From the NCBI RefSeq assembly GCF_900109915.1, contig NZ_FOBU01000002.1, positions 1,443,170 to 1,507,169 of the forward strand: DNA of 64,000 nt. The letters are read 5' to 3'. Of the stretch, positions 51,938 through 61,455 are shown in pieces. The notes under the pieces were generated by a model. That model worked only from the letters and a program-made list of their open reading frames with translations, was not told the origin of the DNA and did no database searches. Position 1 is the stretch's first letter, and the number at the start of each line of letters is the position of its first letter. The stretch comes from Luteibacter sp. UNCMF331Sha3.1 (GTDB lineage: Bacteria; Pseudomonadota; Gammaproteobacteria; Xanthomonadales; Rhodanobacteraceae). The translations under genes and the position numbers were made by a program.

Positions 51938-53317
51938 ATGCTCACTGTCGTGCAGGCATTCGATCGCCAGCCCATCGCGGAGTTGCCGACGGACGACGCG
52001 ACCGCGCTGGAACGGAAGCTCGCCACCGCATATCGGCTTTCGCGCGATCGCGGTGCGTGGCTCAAACCACACCAGCGCATCGGCGTGCTGCATGCGCTGG
52101 CGGCGCTCATCGAGGGCAAGCGCGAGCATTTCGCGCGACAGATCGCGCGCGAGGGTGGCAAGCCGTATACCGACGCGCTGGTGGAGACCGACCGGGCGAT
52201 CGACGGCGTGCGTATCGCCGCGGAGACGCTTCGCACGCGGGGCGGGCGTGAAATTCCGATGGGGGTGACGCCGTCGAGCGAGCATCGCCGCGCATGGACC
52301 GTGCACGAGCCGATCGGCGTCGTGGCGGCCGTCTCGGCCTTCAACCACCCGCTCAACCTGGTGGTGCATCAGATCGCGCCCGCCATCGCAACCGGCTGTC
52401 CCATCGTCATCAAACCCGCCACCGCCACGCCGCTGAATTGCATCGAGGTGGTGAGAATGGCGGAGGAAGCCGGTCTGCCGGAAGGGTGGGCACAGTCGTT
52501 CCTCCCCGAATCGCGCGATCTGGCCGAAGCCTTCGTCGCCGACCCGCGCGTGGCCTTCCTCAGCTTCATCGGCTCGGCGAGCGTCGGTTGGCGCCTGCGG
52601 TCCCGACTGGCGCCTGGTGCCCGCTGCGCGCTGGAGCATGGCGGCGTCGCGCCGGTCATCGTCGATCGCAGTGCGGACCTAGACCGGCTCATCGAGCCGC
52701 TGGCGAAAGGCGGCTACTACCATGCAGGCCAGGTGTGCGTGTCGGTGCAGCGAATCTACGTACACGAGAGCCTGCAGACGGAATTCTCCGATCGCTTCGC
52801 GCGCCGCGTGCAGGCGCTGCGTACGGGCGACCCGCTGCTGGCCGAGACGGAGGTCGGGCCGCTCATCACGCCGAAAGAGGCCGACCGCGTGCAGGCATGG
52901 ATCGACGAGGCCGTGGCGGCGGGTGCGCGGCCGATCGGGGGCGGACGACTCAGCGACACCACGCTCTACCCGACCATCCTGCTCAATCCGCCCAGGGATG
53001 CACAGGTTTCCACGCGCGAGGTCTTCGGGCCCCTGACGTGCATCTACGGCTTCGGCACGCTGGACGAGGCGATCCGCGAGGCGAATTCGCTGCCCGAGGC
53101 GTTCCAGTCGAGCATCTTCACCAACGATCTCGCGTCAGCGTTCCGGGCGGCTGAAACCCTCGACGCCTCCGCCGTGATGGTCAACGACCACACCGCGTTC
53201 CGCGTCGACTGGATGCCCTTCGCGGGACGCCGTGTCTCCGGGCACGGCGTCGGGGGTATCCCCTTTACCATGGAGGAGATGACGGCCGGGAAGATGATCG
53301 TCTTCCGGGCCGGTTAG
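51938..53317 (+). CDS. NAD(P)-dependent aldehyde dehydrogenase
   Basis: A 459-residue ALDH-superfamily enzyme: SAFNHPLNLVVHQIAPAIAT (nucleotide-binding region), IGSASVGWRL, catalytic E233 in LEHGG and nucleophile C267 in HAGQVCVSVQR, then EVFGPL and the VNDHTAFR...PF segment. The LEHGG variant and the Q-V-C-V-S context are typical of members acting on small aldehydes such as lactaldehyde or glyceraldehyde-3-phosphate analogues; the substrate is not certain. ATG 51938 follows GGAGG. Confidence 0.93.
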   Translation: MLTVVQAFDRQPIAELPTDDATALERKLATAYRLSRDRGAWLKPHQRIGVLHALAALIEGKREHFARQIAREGGKPYTDALVETDRAIDGVRIAAETLRTRGGREIPMGVTPSSEHRRAWTVHEPIGVVAAVSAFNHPLNLVVHQIAPAIATGCPIVIKPATATPLNCIEVVRMAEEAGLPEGWAQSFLPESRDLAEAFVADPRVAFLSFIGSASVGWRLRSRLAPGARCALEHGGVAPVIVDRSADLDRLIEPLAKGGYYHAGQVCVSVQRIYVHESLQTEFSDRFARRVQALRTGDPLLAETEVGPLITPKEADRVQAWIDEAVAAGARPIGGGRLSDTTLYPTILLNPPRDAQVSTREVFGPLTCIYGFGTLDEAIREANSLPEAFQSSIFTNDLASAFRAAETLDASAVMVNDHTAFRVDWMPFAGRRVSGHGVGGIPFTMEEMTAGKMIVFRAG

Positions 53318-53371
53318 GGGCCGGGCGGTTTTGCCAATCTTTTTACCGGACGCGTCGCTACATGCGTAGCG

Positions 53372-56300
53372 ATGCCTGTCTCTGTCATTTACCGGATCTG
53401 GTCCTCGCTGCTGGCGGCGTTCGTCCTGGCCTGGTCCGCGGCCGCCATCGCCGACGATGGGCGCGCGCTGCAGCCGGGCAACTTCGTGCACCAGACATGG
53501 ACCACGCGCGACGGGGCGCCGCCAGCCATCGTCGCGCTCGCACAGGCTCCGGATGGCTACCTGTGGCTCGGCACCGGTACCGGTCTGTACCGCTTCGATG
53601 GCGTGACGTTTTCGCGGTACCAACCGCCGCGGGGCAAGCATCTGCCGTCGGCCAACATCACCGCGCTGAAGTTCACGGCCGAAGGTGGCCTCTGGGTGGG
53701 CTTCTACGATGGAGGCGCGGCCTATATCCACGAGGGCACGCTTCAGCCTTACGACGTGAGCGAAGGGTTCCCGCCCGGGTGGGTGCTGGTTTTCGCCGAA
53801 GGACCCGATGGCACCATGTGGGCCGCGACCAGCCAGGGGCTGGGTCGCTTCGATGGCGCGCGCTGGCATCCGGTGGGAAACGACTGGGGCTACACCGCCG
53901 ATCGCGCGGACTGGGCGCTGGTCGATCCCAGCGGCACACTCTGGGTCGCGGCGATCAATCAGCTGGTCTACCTGCCGAAGGGTGCGAAGCGCTTCGAGTC
54001 CACCAATGTCGCACTCGCCCCGGGCGCCGTTCTCGCGATCGACGGTGGCGGCACGCTATGGGCCACCGACCGACTGCACGGTACACGTCCCCTGCCCGGC
54101 CTCTCGGCGAGGCAGCCGAGGATCGCCAGCCTCGCGCCCTTGCCTGTCACCGACAAGTACGGCGCGCTTCGCATGGCGTTCGATCACGACGGCGGTCTCT
54201 GGGCGACCGAGCTGAATCTCGGCACGGTGTTCCACGTGGCCGATCCACGACGGATCGATGCGGAGGGATTCGTGACCGACGCCGCGATCACGCGCCGTTT
54301 CGTGGCGCCCCAGGGGTTGACCTCGAACACCGCCATGCCGGTCATCGTCGACCGGGAAGGCAACGCGTGGGTGGGCACGGCATCGGGTATCGACAGCTTT
54401 CACCATGGCCCGGTCGGCACCGTGCGGGGGCTGGGGCCCGAAGCGCGGGGACACACGAGCCTCGCGCGCGATCCCGACGGGACACTGTGGCTGTCGGGCC
54501 CTGACACGATCTATCGCCTTCAGGGCGACGATCTGGTGACGGTCGTGACCGGGGCGCCCGAGATCCTGAGCATCCTCTTCGACGCCGATGGCACGTTATG
54601 GGTCGCCGGATACCACGACCTCTACCGCTTTCGCGAAGGTCATCTCGAACCGGTCGCCCTGCCGAACGGTCTCTACGCGTCACGCCTGAAGTTCCTGGCC
54701 GCGGGTCGGCCTGGCGAACTCCTGGCATCCATCGAGGGGCTGGGCGTCTACCGCTTTCGCGAAGGCCGGTGGGAACCCTGCAGACTGCGCTCCGCGGTCA
54801 AGGGCTACCCCACCGCGGGAGCGCTCGGGCCGGATGGAACGCTGTGGCTCGGATATCCGGGCGGCGAAATCCTCGCGCTCGATCCCGGCGGACGCGAAAG
54901 CCTTTACGACCAGCGCAACGGCGCGAACATCGGCAGCGTGGCGACGATGGTCGCGAGCACGGACGGCATGGTCTTCGGGGGCAGCACGGGCATCGCCCGT
55001 CACGGCGATGGCGCGATGCGTTCGCTGACCGATCGCGATTTCCCGGCCCTGATCGGCGTCACGGGGATCGTCGAGACCGCACGCGGCGACATCTGGATCA
55101 ACGGCGGCCACGGTGCCGTACGCTTCTCCGCCGCCGAACTGACGAAGGCGTTCGCCGATCCGCGCTACCGTCCACGGGTCGGACCATTCGATTTTCGGGA
55201 CGGGATTCAGGGTATCGCACGTCAAGGCCAGCCCGTGCCGAGCATGCAGCGCGACGACAGCGACAGGGTGTGGCTGGTCACGAACGAGGGCACGCACTGG
55301 CTCGACGCATCCGTGCAACGGCCGCGAACCGGTCCGCTGCCCGTGTACCTCACGGCGGTGCACGCCGCGGGTCGTTTCTACGATCCCTCGGGAACCATAC
55401 GCCTGCCGGCCGGCGGCGGATCGCTGCAGATCGATTACACCGCGGTGAGCCTGACGTCGCCCTCGCGCGTGCGCTTCCGCTACCGGCTCGACGGGGAAGA
55501 CGCGACGTGGATCGACGCGGGCACCCGTCGACAGGCCTACTACACCAACCTCGCGCCGGGCGCGTATCGCTTTCACGTCATCGCGTCGAGCGACGATGGT
55601 GTCTGGCATGAACACGGGGCCAGCCTCGCTATCGACATTCCGCCGCGCTTCTACCAGGCGCGCTGGTTCGTCGCGCTCGAAGCGCTCGCGGCCATCGCCC
55701 TCGCCTGCCTGGCGTACGCATGGCGAATCCGCAGCGTATCCCGCACCGTGCGCCTGCAATCCGAAGTCCGCCACGAAGAGCGCGAACGAATCGCACGCGA
55801 GCTCCACGACACGTTGTTGCAGGCGATCTACGGCATCATGCTGCGCTTCCAGGCCGTCGCCGCCGCTATCCCCAAAGACGATCCCTTGCAGGAAAGCATG
55901 CAGGGGACGCTGAGGGTGGCCAGCGATTTCATCACGGAAGGCCGCGATCGGGTCCGCGAGCTACGCAGCAACATCACCTCGCTGCGCAAGCTGGGTATGG
56001 CCATCGGGGAGCTCGCGCGGCTGATGGAAAAAGCATCGTCCGTCTCGATCTCGACCGATATCCGTCTGGTCGACCACGACATGGATCCGTCGATGGGCGA
56101 GGACATCCTCGCGATCTGCCGCGAGAGCCTCGTCAACGTCTTCCGTCACGCCAATGCACGGAGCGTGGTCGTGCGCCTGCTGACGACGCGCCGGCACCTC
56201 GAGATGAGCATCCAGGACGACGGTGTGGGCATGCCGGTCGGCACGGACGACGTTCCCGCGTCGACCGGACACTGGGGCCTTGCCGGCATGCGCGAGCGGG

Positions 56301-56416
56301 CGGCCGCGCTGGGCGCGACACTTACCATCGCATCGACCACGCAAGGCACCACGGTCTCCCTCGTCCTGCCGATGCCTTGCCTCCGTCGCCGCGCGAATCG
56401 ACGGCTCCGCTCCTAG
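53372..56416 (+). CDS. Periplasmic beta-propeller sensor histidine kinase (Reg_prop-Y_Y_Y-HisKA_3)
   Basis: A 1014-residue sensor with a signal peptide (about 1-28) and a large periplasmic region of two-component-propeller repeats (~35-660; for example PDGYLWLGTGTGLYRFDG). A Y_Y_Y domain (about 665-755) and one membrane helix (about 765-788) follow. The cytoplasmic part is a HisKA_3 dimerisation domain with ERIARELHDTLLQ (phosphoacceptor His) and HATPase_c (DDGVGMP, GLAGMRERA). HisKA_3 kinases partner NarL-type regulators; none is adjacent, but one lies at 61456. Related propeller sensors detect carbohydrates. Its stop shares CTAG with the convergent gene. Confidence 0.93.
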   Translation: MPVSVIYRIWSSLLAAFVLAWSAAAIADDGRALQPGNFVHQTWTTRDGAPPAIVALAQAPDGYLWLGTGTGLYRFDGVTFSRYQPPRGKHLPSANITALKFTAEGGLWVGFYDGGAAYIHEGTLQPYDVSEGFPPGWVLVFAEGPDGTMWAATSQGLGRFDGARWHPVGNDWGYTADRADWALVDPSGTLWVAAINQLVYLPKGAKRFESTNVALAPGAVLAIDGGGTLWATDRLHGTRPLPGLSARQPRIASLAPLPVTDKYGALRMAFDHDGGLWATELNLGTVFHVADPRRIDAEGFVTDAAITRRFVAPQGLTSNTAMPVIVDREGNAWVGTASGIDSFHHGPVGTVRGLGPEARGHTSLARDPDGTLWLSGPDTIYRLQGDDLVTVVTGAPEILSILFDADGTLWVAGYHDLYRFREGHLEPVALPNGLYASRLKFLAAGRPGELLASIEGLGVYRFREGRWEPCRLRSAVKGYPTAGALGPDGTLWLGYPGGEILALDPGGRESLYDQRNGANIGSVATMVASTDGMVFGGSTGIARHGDGAMRSLTDRDFPALIGVTGIVETARGDIWINGGHGAVRFSAAELTKAFADPRYRPRVGPFDFRDGIQGIARQGQPVPSMQRDDSDRVWLVTNEGTHWLDASVQRPRTGPLPVYLTAVHAAGRFYDPSGTIRLPAGGGSLQIDYTAVSLTSPSRVRFRYRLDGEDATWIDAGTRRQAYYTNLAPGAYRFHVIASSDDGVWHEHGASLAIDIPPRFYQARWFVALEALAAIALACLAYAWRIRSVSRTVRLQSEVRHEERERIARELHDTLLQAIYGIMLRFQAVAAAIPKDDPLQESMQGTLRVASDFITEGRDRVRELRSNITSLRKLGMAIGELARLMEKASSVSISTDIRLVDHDMDPSMGEDILAICRESLVNVFRHANARSVVVRLLTTRRHLEMSIQDDGVGMPVGTDDVPASTGHWGLAGMRERAAALGATLTIASTTQGTTVSLVLPMPCLRRRANRRLRS

Positions 56417-56907
56417 ACGCAGGCACTGACCCAGCGCCACGACGTCAGCAGATCCGTCACGTCGCGACGCACCCGGGCTTCGACGCCGCGCGGAAACCGA
56501 ACGACGACCACGAAGGCCGCCGCGCCGCGTCGGCGGGTGGATTCGTGGACGTCCATCAGCGCGTCGTTTCGCGCCATGCGGTAGAGCGTCCATGTGGTCT
56601 CCGCCAGCGTGCGTCTCACCGGCTTCGCGGACTTCCAGCCCAGCGCGCGGTAGTAACCGTGGGCATGGGGCCAGTCGTCGGCGCGATTCGGGTAGCCCGC
56701 CGTGATGTCGATCGACACGCAGGCCGGCCCCGGGCAGCCATCGCCCAGTTCCATGGTGATGCCGCTCCGGTCGGCGTGCGGAACGACGCGGGACACGCTC
56801 GCCGGTTGCACCACCCGATAGCAGAACCGCGGGTTGACGTATTCGTCGTTCGCGTGCGCGCCACCGGCCGTGACGAGGAGCAAACCGGTGACCACCAGGA
56901 TACGCAT
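56413..56907 (-). CDS. Hypothetical secreted protein
   Basis: A 164-residue product starting at ATG 56907 with a signal peptide (about 1-19, MRILVVTGLLLVTAGGAHA). The mature part has four cysteines (including GDGCPGPAC) that could form disulphides. I do not recognise the family. An ORF extends upstream to 56988 but without an export signal at its start. Convergent with the propeller kinase, the two stop codons sharing CTAG (56413-56416). Confidence 0.7.
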   Translation of the reverse strand: MRILVVTGLLLVTAGGAHANDEYVNPRFCYRVVQPASVSRVVPHADRSGITMELGDGCPGPACVSIDITAGYPNRADDWPHAHGYYRALGWKSAKPVRRTLAETTWTLYRMARNDALMDVHESTRRRGAAAFVVVVRFPRGVEARVRRDVTDLLTSWRWVSACV

Positions 56908-57076
56908 GGCACGGGACCCGAAGGAAGCGGCATGGCCGGTTGGGTCAAGCGTGATCCCCGGCGCCTTCCGGCGCAAGCGCGGCGGCATGTGCGCGCGGAT
57001 TTACGACGCTTTACGAGCGTCGCGCGAGGTCGCCGTGATACATCGGAACGACCACGCGCAACGGAGTCCTGTGGCC

Positions 57077-57502
57077 ATGCCACGCTCGATCCTGACGCTC
57101 ACCCTCGACGACGCGAAGGCGATGATCGCCGCGGCGGAAACCAAGGCCACGTCGCTGGGCATCGCGTACAACATCGCCGTCGTCGACGCGGGTGGGCGCC
57201 TGGTGGCCTTCGTCCGGCAGGACGGCGCGCTCATCGGCAGCATCGACCTGGCGATCCACAAGGCGCTCACCGCAAGGATCTTCGACAAGACCACGGCGTT
57301 CCTCGGGGATCTCGCCCAGCCCGGCAGCCAGCTCTACGGCATCCAGAACAGCCGCGAGGGCGACGTGGTGATCTTCGGCGGCGGCATCCCTGTCGTGCAG
57401 GGCGATCGGGTGATCGGCGCCGTCGGTACCAGCGCGGGCACGGTCGAGCAGGACGTCGCCGTCGCGGAGGCCGCGGTCGCGGCCTGTCCAACGAATCCAT
57501 GA
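57077..57502 (+). CDS. GlcG/HbpS-family (heme-binding-like) protein
   Basis: A 141-residue product with the GlcG/HbpS fold: DAKAMIAAAETKATSLGIAY, NIAVVDAGGRLVAFVRQDGA, FGGGIPVVQGDRVIGAVGTS. Members bind heme or cofactors, or act in small-molecule degradation; no signal peptide is present here. First gene of a five-gene same-strand run with gaps of 16-36 bases. Confidence 0.88.
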   Translation: MPRSILTLTLDDAKAMIAAAETKATSLGIAYNIAVVDAGGRLVAFVRQDGALIGSIDLAIHKALTARIFDKTTAFLGDLAQPGSQLYGIQNSREGDVVIFGGGIPVVQGDRVIGAVGTSAGTVEQDVAVAEAAVAACPTNP

Positions 57503-57524
57503 TCCGTCATCGAGGTGCATCGAC

Positions 57525-58580
57525 ATGAAAGCTGCTCGCCTGCATGAATACGGCAAACCGCTGGTCCTGGAAGACATCCCGGTCCCCGACATCGCCGAGG
57601 ACGAGGTACTGGTACAGGTCAAGGCATGCGGCATGTGCCGCTCCGATGTGCAGCTGATCGATGGTTACTTCCGTCCCTATGCCGATCTGAAGCCACCCCT
57701 GACGCTCGGGCACGAAATCGCCGGCGTGATCGCGAAGGCCGGCTCGCTCGTGCCGAAGGGCGCGGGCATCGCGGAGGGCGACCATGTGGTGGTGGCCCCT
57801 GGCTGGGGCGACGGCGTCTGCCGTCACTGCCAGGTGGGCGATACGCAGATCTGCCCGAACGTCCGTTGGCCCGGCTTCGGTCCCGTGGGCGGATTCGCCG
57901 AGTTCATTCCCGTGCCGGTGAGGTACGTCATCAAGGTCGCCGAAAAGCTCCCCTTCGAGCAACTCGCGCCGCTGACCGACGCGGGTCTCACGACCTATCG
58001 CGGCATTCGCAAGCTGCGCGACGCGGGCGCGCTCGGACCGGACCGCGTGATCGGTGTCCTCGGCGTGGGTGGTCTCGGCGCCTATGCGGTGCAGTACGCG
58101 CGCCTTCTGGGCGGCGGTGCGCGCGTCGTCGCACTGGCGCGCAGCGAGGACAAGCTGAAGGTCGCACGCGAGTACGGCGTCGATCACACCATCGCCGTCA
58201 AGGACACTTCCGAGGCGGACGTCCGCAAGGAACTGCACAGGACGTTCGGCCAGGGCGAACTCGACGCGATCATCGATTGCACCGGCGCCCCCGCGATGAT
58301 CCAGCTGGGCATGAGCCTGCTCGCGACGAGCGGCCACTACGTGGATGTCGGCCTGGTGGGCGACCGTATCGATATCCCGCTCTTTCCGCGCGTCTCGCGG
58401 GAACAGAGCTTCCACGGTTCCTTCTGGGGCAACAACGCCGATCTCATGGAGGTCATGGCGCTCGCCGCGCAGGACAAGATTCGCCACACGATCAAGACGA
58501 TTTCGTTCGACGAACTCAACCAATACATCGACCTGTTGCGCGGCGGCGACATCGTGGGCCGCGCGGTCATGACGTTCTGA
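57525..58580 (+). CDS. Zinc-dependent NAD(P) alcohol dehydrogenase
   Basis: A 351-residue medium-chain dehydrogenase: catalytic-zinc C38 (ACGMCRSD), LGHEIAG, structural-zinc cysteines (CRHCQVGDTQIC), Rossmann GVLGVGGLGAYAVQYARLLG. It probably oxidises or reduces an alcohol/aldehyde pair; the substrate is unknown. Second gene of the operon, 22 bases after the HbpS-like gene. Confidence 0.93.
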   Translation: MKAARLHEYGKPLVLEDIPVPDIAEDEVLVQVKACGMCRSDVQLIDGYFRPYADLKPPLTLGHEIAGVIAKAGSLVPKGAGIAEGDHVVVAPGWGDGVCRHCQVGDTQICPNVRWPGFGPVGGFAEFIPVPVRYVIKVAEKLPFEQLAPLTDAGLTTYRGIRKLRDAGALGPDRVIGVLGVGGLGAYAVQYARLLGGGARVVALARSEDKLKVAREYGVDHTIAVKDTSEADVRKELHRTFGQGELDAIIDCTGAPAMIQLGMSLLATSGHYVDVGLVGDRIDIPLFPRVSREQSFHGSFWGNNADLMEVMALAAQDKIRHTIKTISFDELNQYIDLLRGGDIVGRAVMTF

Positions 58581-58616
58581 GCCGCCTTCCTTCCCACCAC
58601 CGACGGAGCCACCGAC

Positions 58617-59294
58617 ATGCGCGTCAAGCACGTACTCTGCATCGCCACCAACACCGCCGTCATGGGCCCGTTCGAGCGGACCGTGGGGTTCTTCTTTCCC
58701 GAGATCGCGCACCCCTTCGACGTCCTCGAGGACGCCGGTGTGGCGGTCGAGTTCGCGTCGCCCCTCGGCGGTCTCGTGCCCGAGGATGGGTTCGATCCCA
58801 AGGATCCGGTCCAGGCGAAGTTCCGCGACAGCGCGGCCTATCGGCGCCTGCAGCGAAGCCGCAAGCTGCCCGAGGTCGACGTCCTCGATTACGACGCCAT
58901 CTTCTTTCCCGGCGGCCTCGGTCCCATGGAAGACATCGCAAAGGATCGCTACGTGAAGCAGGCGGTCATCCGCGCCTGGGGCGGAGGAAAGATCGTCTCG
59001 GCCGTGTGCCATGGTCCCGTCGCCTTTCTCGGCGCGCGCCTCGACGACGGCTCGCCGTTCGTCAAAGGTCACAAGCTCACCTCGTTCTCCAAAGCCGAGG
59101 AAGACGGCTACGCCGCACGCGATGTCTCGTTCGATCTCGAGGGCGTGCTGAGGGAAGCCGGTGCGCAATACACCTGCGTCGATCCGTGGCAACCGCACCA
59201 TGTCGTGGACGGACGCCTGATCACCGGGCAGAACCCCGCCTCCGGAACGCTCGTCGGCAAGGCGATCGCCGATGCGCTTTCCAGGGTGGACTAA
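58617..59294 (+). CDS. DJ-1/PfpI-family (class I glutamine amidotransferase-like) protein
   Basis: A 225-residue product with the DJ-1/PfpI nucleophile elbow SAVCHGPVAF (Cys131), an FFPGGLGPM acidic loop and a late His (WQPHHVVDG). Relatives of the Hsp31/HchA type act on methylglyoxal or glycated substrates, which would suit an aldehyde-detoxification operon. Third gene of the run. Confidence 0.9.
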   Translation: MRVKHVLCIATNTAVMGPFERTVGFFFPEIAHPFDVLEDAGVAVEFASPLGGLVPEDGFDPKDPVQAKFRDSAAYRRLQRSRKLPEVDVLDYDAIFFPGGLGPMEDIAKDRYVKQAVIRAWGGGKIVSAVCHGPVAFLGARLDDGSPFVKGHKLTSFSKAEEDGYAARDVSFDLEGVLREAGAQYTCVDPWQPHHVVDGRLITGQNPASGTLVGKAIADALSRVD

Positions 59295-59326
59295 GCTGCC
59301 GCCCAGGCAATGAAGGAGAACCCGGC

Positions 59327-59626
59327 ATGACATCGACGCAAGTGAAAGTGGTGGCGATCCTCACCGCGAAAACGGGCAAGGAGCGCGAGCTCGAGCAACT
59401 GCTGCGAAGCATGACCGGGCCCTCGCGCGCGGAACCCGGAAACATCCACTACAACCTGTGGCGCGTGCGGGAAAGACCGGATGAGTTCGTCATCGACGAA
59501 CTGTACGTGGATGCCGAAGGCGCGGCGGCGCATCGGGCCAGTCCGCACTACCAGCGCTATCTCGGCGTCATCAACGACCTGGCGACACGAAACCCGCTGC
59601 CGCTGGAACCGCTCGATACGATCTGA
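59327..59626 (+). CDS. Antibiotic-biosynthesis-type monooxygenase (YgiN-like quinol monooxygenase family)
   Basis: A 99-residue ABM ferredoxin-like-fold protein: KVVAILTAKTGKERELEQLL, SRAEPGNIHYNLWR, DEFVIDELYVDAEGAAAHRA. It is a dimeric small oxygenase, often acting on quinols. It starts after GAAGGAG. Fourth gene of the operon, 16 bases before the MFS transporter. Confidence 0.9.
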   Translation: MTSTQVKVVAILTAKTGKERELEQLLRSMTGPSRAEPGNIHYNLWRVRERPDEFVIDELYVDAEGAAAHRASPHYQRYLGVINDLATRNPLPLEPLDTI

Positions 59627-59642
59627 ACGGACAGGCCATCCC

Positions 59643-60881
59643 ATGCACGAGAAAGCGTTCGAAGCCCAATGCCGATCCGTCGAGGTGCACTGCACCGATC
59701 GACACCAGCGGTCGCGCCGATCCCTCACGCTGTTCGCCCTTGCGCTCGGCAGCTTCTGCATCGGTACGTCCGAGTTCGCCAGCATGGGCATCCTGCAGCT
59801 GTTCTCGTCGTCGCTCGGCATCAGCCTGCCGACCGCGACCAACGCCATCACGGCCTATGCGTTCGGCGTCGTCATCGGCGCGCCGGCGGTCACGCTCGCC
59901 GCCGCGAGCCTGAATCGCCGGAGCCTGCTCCTGTGTCTGATGGTGCTCTTCGTCGTGGGCAACGTGCTGTCCTCGCAAGCGGCGAACCTTGGCATGTTCG
60001 CCGCCGCACGCTTCATCAGCGGTCTTCCGCAGGGCGCGTACTTCGGCGCCGGCGCCGTGGTCGCGTCCTACATCGTCGGCCCCGGAAAGGGAGGGAGAGC
60101 CTTCGCCATCGTGATGACCGGCCTGACCGTCGCGACGATCGTCGGGTCGCCGATCGCCACGTTCCTCGGCCAGCACCTCGGCTGGCGCAACACCTATCTG
60201 GCCGTCTCCGGTCTGGGCGCCCTCGCCTTCGTCGCGTTGTTCGCATGGGTGCCGCGCACCGACGCCCTGCGCGGCGGCCCGGTCGTCCAGGAATTGAGCG
60301 CGCTGCGCAAGGGCGCCGTCTGGGGCACGATGCTCGTCGCCGCTCTGGGCGTGGCGAGCATCTTCGCGGTGTACACCTTCATCGGTCCGTTCGTCACGGA
60401 CGTGGTGTCGCTCGACCGCGCCTGGATTCCGCTGGCTCTCGCTCTCTTCGGCATCGGCATGACGCTCGGGAATCTCGTCGGTGGCCAGCTCGCCGACCGG
60501 TATCCGTGTCGGGGACTGGTGCTGGGCTATGGCGCGGCGCTCGTCGTACTGGCGGCGCTCGCGACGGGCGGCGGTTCCGTGTGGGTGCTGATGACCGCGC
60601 TGTTCGGCGTGGGCGCCACGATGATGATCGCCATTCCGACGATACAGGTGCGCCTCACCCGGTCGGCCCCGGAAGCGCCGACGCTGATGGGTGCGATGAA
60701 CCTGGCATCGCTCAACGTCGCCAATGCGATCGGCGCATGGGGCGGCGGCCTGGCGATCGCCGCGGGCATGGGTCTTCTTGCGGCGGCCTGGGCGGGTTTC
60801 GTGCTCACCCTGCTCGGCCTCGTCGTGTTCGGACTGACCCTGCGCCGGGCACCCCCGATCGCAGAGCCCCTGCCCGGCTGA
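59643..60881 (+). CDS. MFS drug:H+ antiporter-like transporter
   Basis: A 412-residue permease with 12 predicted helices and an AraJ/DHA1-type N-terminus (LALGSFCIGTSEFASMGIL, RFISGLPQGAYFGAGAVVAS, GWRNTYLAVSG). Probably exports a small toxic molecule. It closes the five-gene run; the convergent winged-helix gene ends one base later. Confidence 0.9.
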   Translation: MHEKAFEAQCRSVEVHCTDRHQRSRRSLTLFALALGSFCIGTSEFASMGILQLFSSSLGISLPTATNAITAYAFGVVIGAPAVTLAAASLNRRSLLLCLMVLFVVGNVLSSQAANLGMFAAARFISGLPQGAYFGAGAVVASYIVGPGKGGRAFAIVMTGLTVATIVGSPIATFLGQHLGWRNTYLAVSGLGALAFVALFAWVPRTDALRGGPVVQELSALRKGAVWGTMLVAALGVASIFAVYTFIGPFVTDVVSLDRAWIPLALALFGIGMTLGNLVGGQLADRYPCRGLVLGYGAALVVLAALATGGGSVWVLMTALFGVGATMMIAIPTIQVRLTRSAPEAPTLMGAMNLASLNVANAIGAWGGGLAIAAGMGLLAAAWAGFVLTLLGLVVFGLTLRRAPPIAEPLPG

Positions 60882-60882
60882 G

Positions 60883-61281
60883 TTACATCGCCGGCCCCAC
60901 CCAGCGCCACGACCATGTCTTCCCGAGCCATGTCGGGCCGGTTTCCCCACGCGCACGCGCGTCGGTCAGCCGCTCGACCGTGGCGAGGAACATGTAGCCC
61001 CTCCCAGGGATGCTGGCGATATAACGTGCACCTTCGCGCGCATTTCCCAGTGCCTGGCGCAGGTTGGCGATCTGGACCCGCACGTTCGATTCGCCGACGA
61101 CCAGCCCCTGCCACGCCACCGACATCAGCTCGCGCGGCGTGACGACGGCACCCTGCCGTTCCACCAGCATGACCAGGATGTCGAAGGCCCTGCTGCCCAG
61201 CTTCACCGCGACTCCGTCCCGATACAGCGTGCGCAATGCGGGTTCCAGGCGATACGGGCCGAACAGATACAGTGTGTGCAT
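60883..61281 (-). CDS. Winged-helix (Trans_reg_C/CadC-type) DNA-binding protein without sensor domain
   Basis: A 132-residue protein. Residues ~3-100 are an OmpR/CadC-type winged helix (YLFGPYRLEPALRTLYRDGV, KLGSRAFDILVMLVERQGAV, NVRVQIANLRQALG, IPGRGYMF). The remaining ~30 residues (TWLGKTWSWRWVGPAM) contain no membrane helix or receiver, so input must be indirect. ATG 61279-61281 follows GGAG. Divergent from the NarL-type regulator gene and convergent with the MFS gene. Confidence 0.85.
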   Translation of the reverse strand: MHTLYLFGPYRLEPALRTLYRDGVAVKLGSRAFDILVMLVERQGAVVTPRELMSVAWQGLVVGESNVRVQIANLRQALGNAREGARYIASIPGRGYMFLATVERLTDARARGETGPTWLGKTWSWRWVGPAM

Positions 61282-61455
61282 GGCGATGCTCCACGGTGCC
61301 TTTTCCACACAACGTAAAACGTCCGGATGCGCCGTCCCACCCCCGGCGAGCCGGAGGTCGCCCCCATCGATGGCTGTCCTTCTTTCACTCCGTTGGGTAT
61401 TGACCGGCCCTGCCCACGGATGCACGGTGGCGCCATGTGACTGGAGAGCGCCATC

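Noticed and set aside
57626-59626. 666-residue plus-frame ORF across the alcohol dehydrogenase and DJ-1 genes
   Set aside because: Only its 3' end is real (the monooxygenase from 59327). The rest is an Arg-rich shadow of two well-supported genes.
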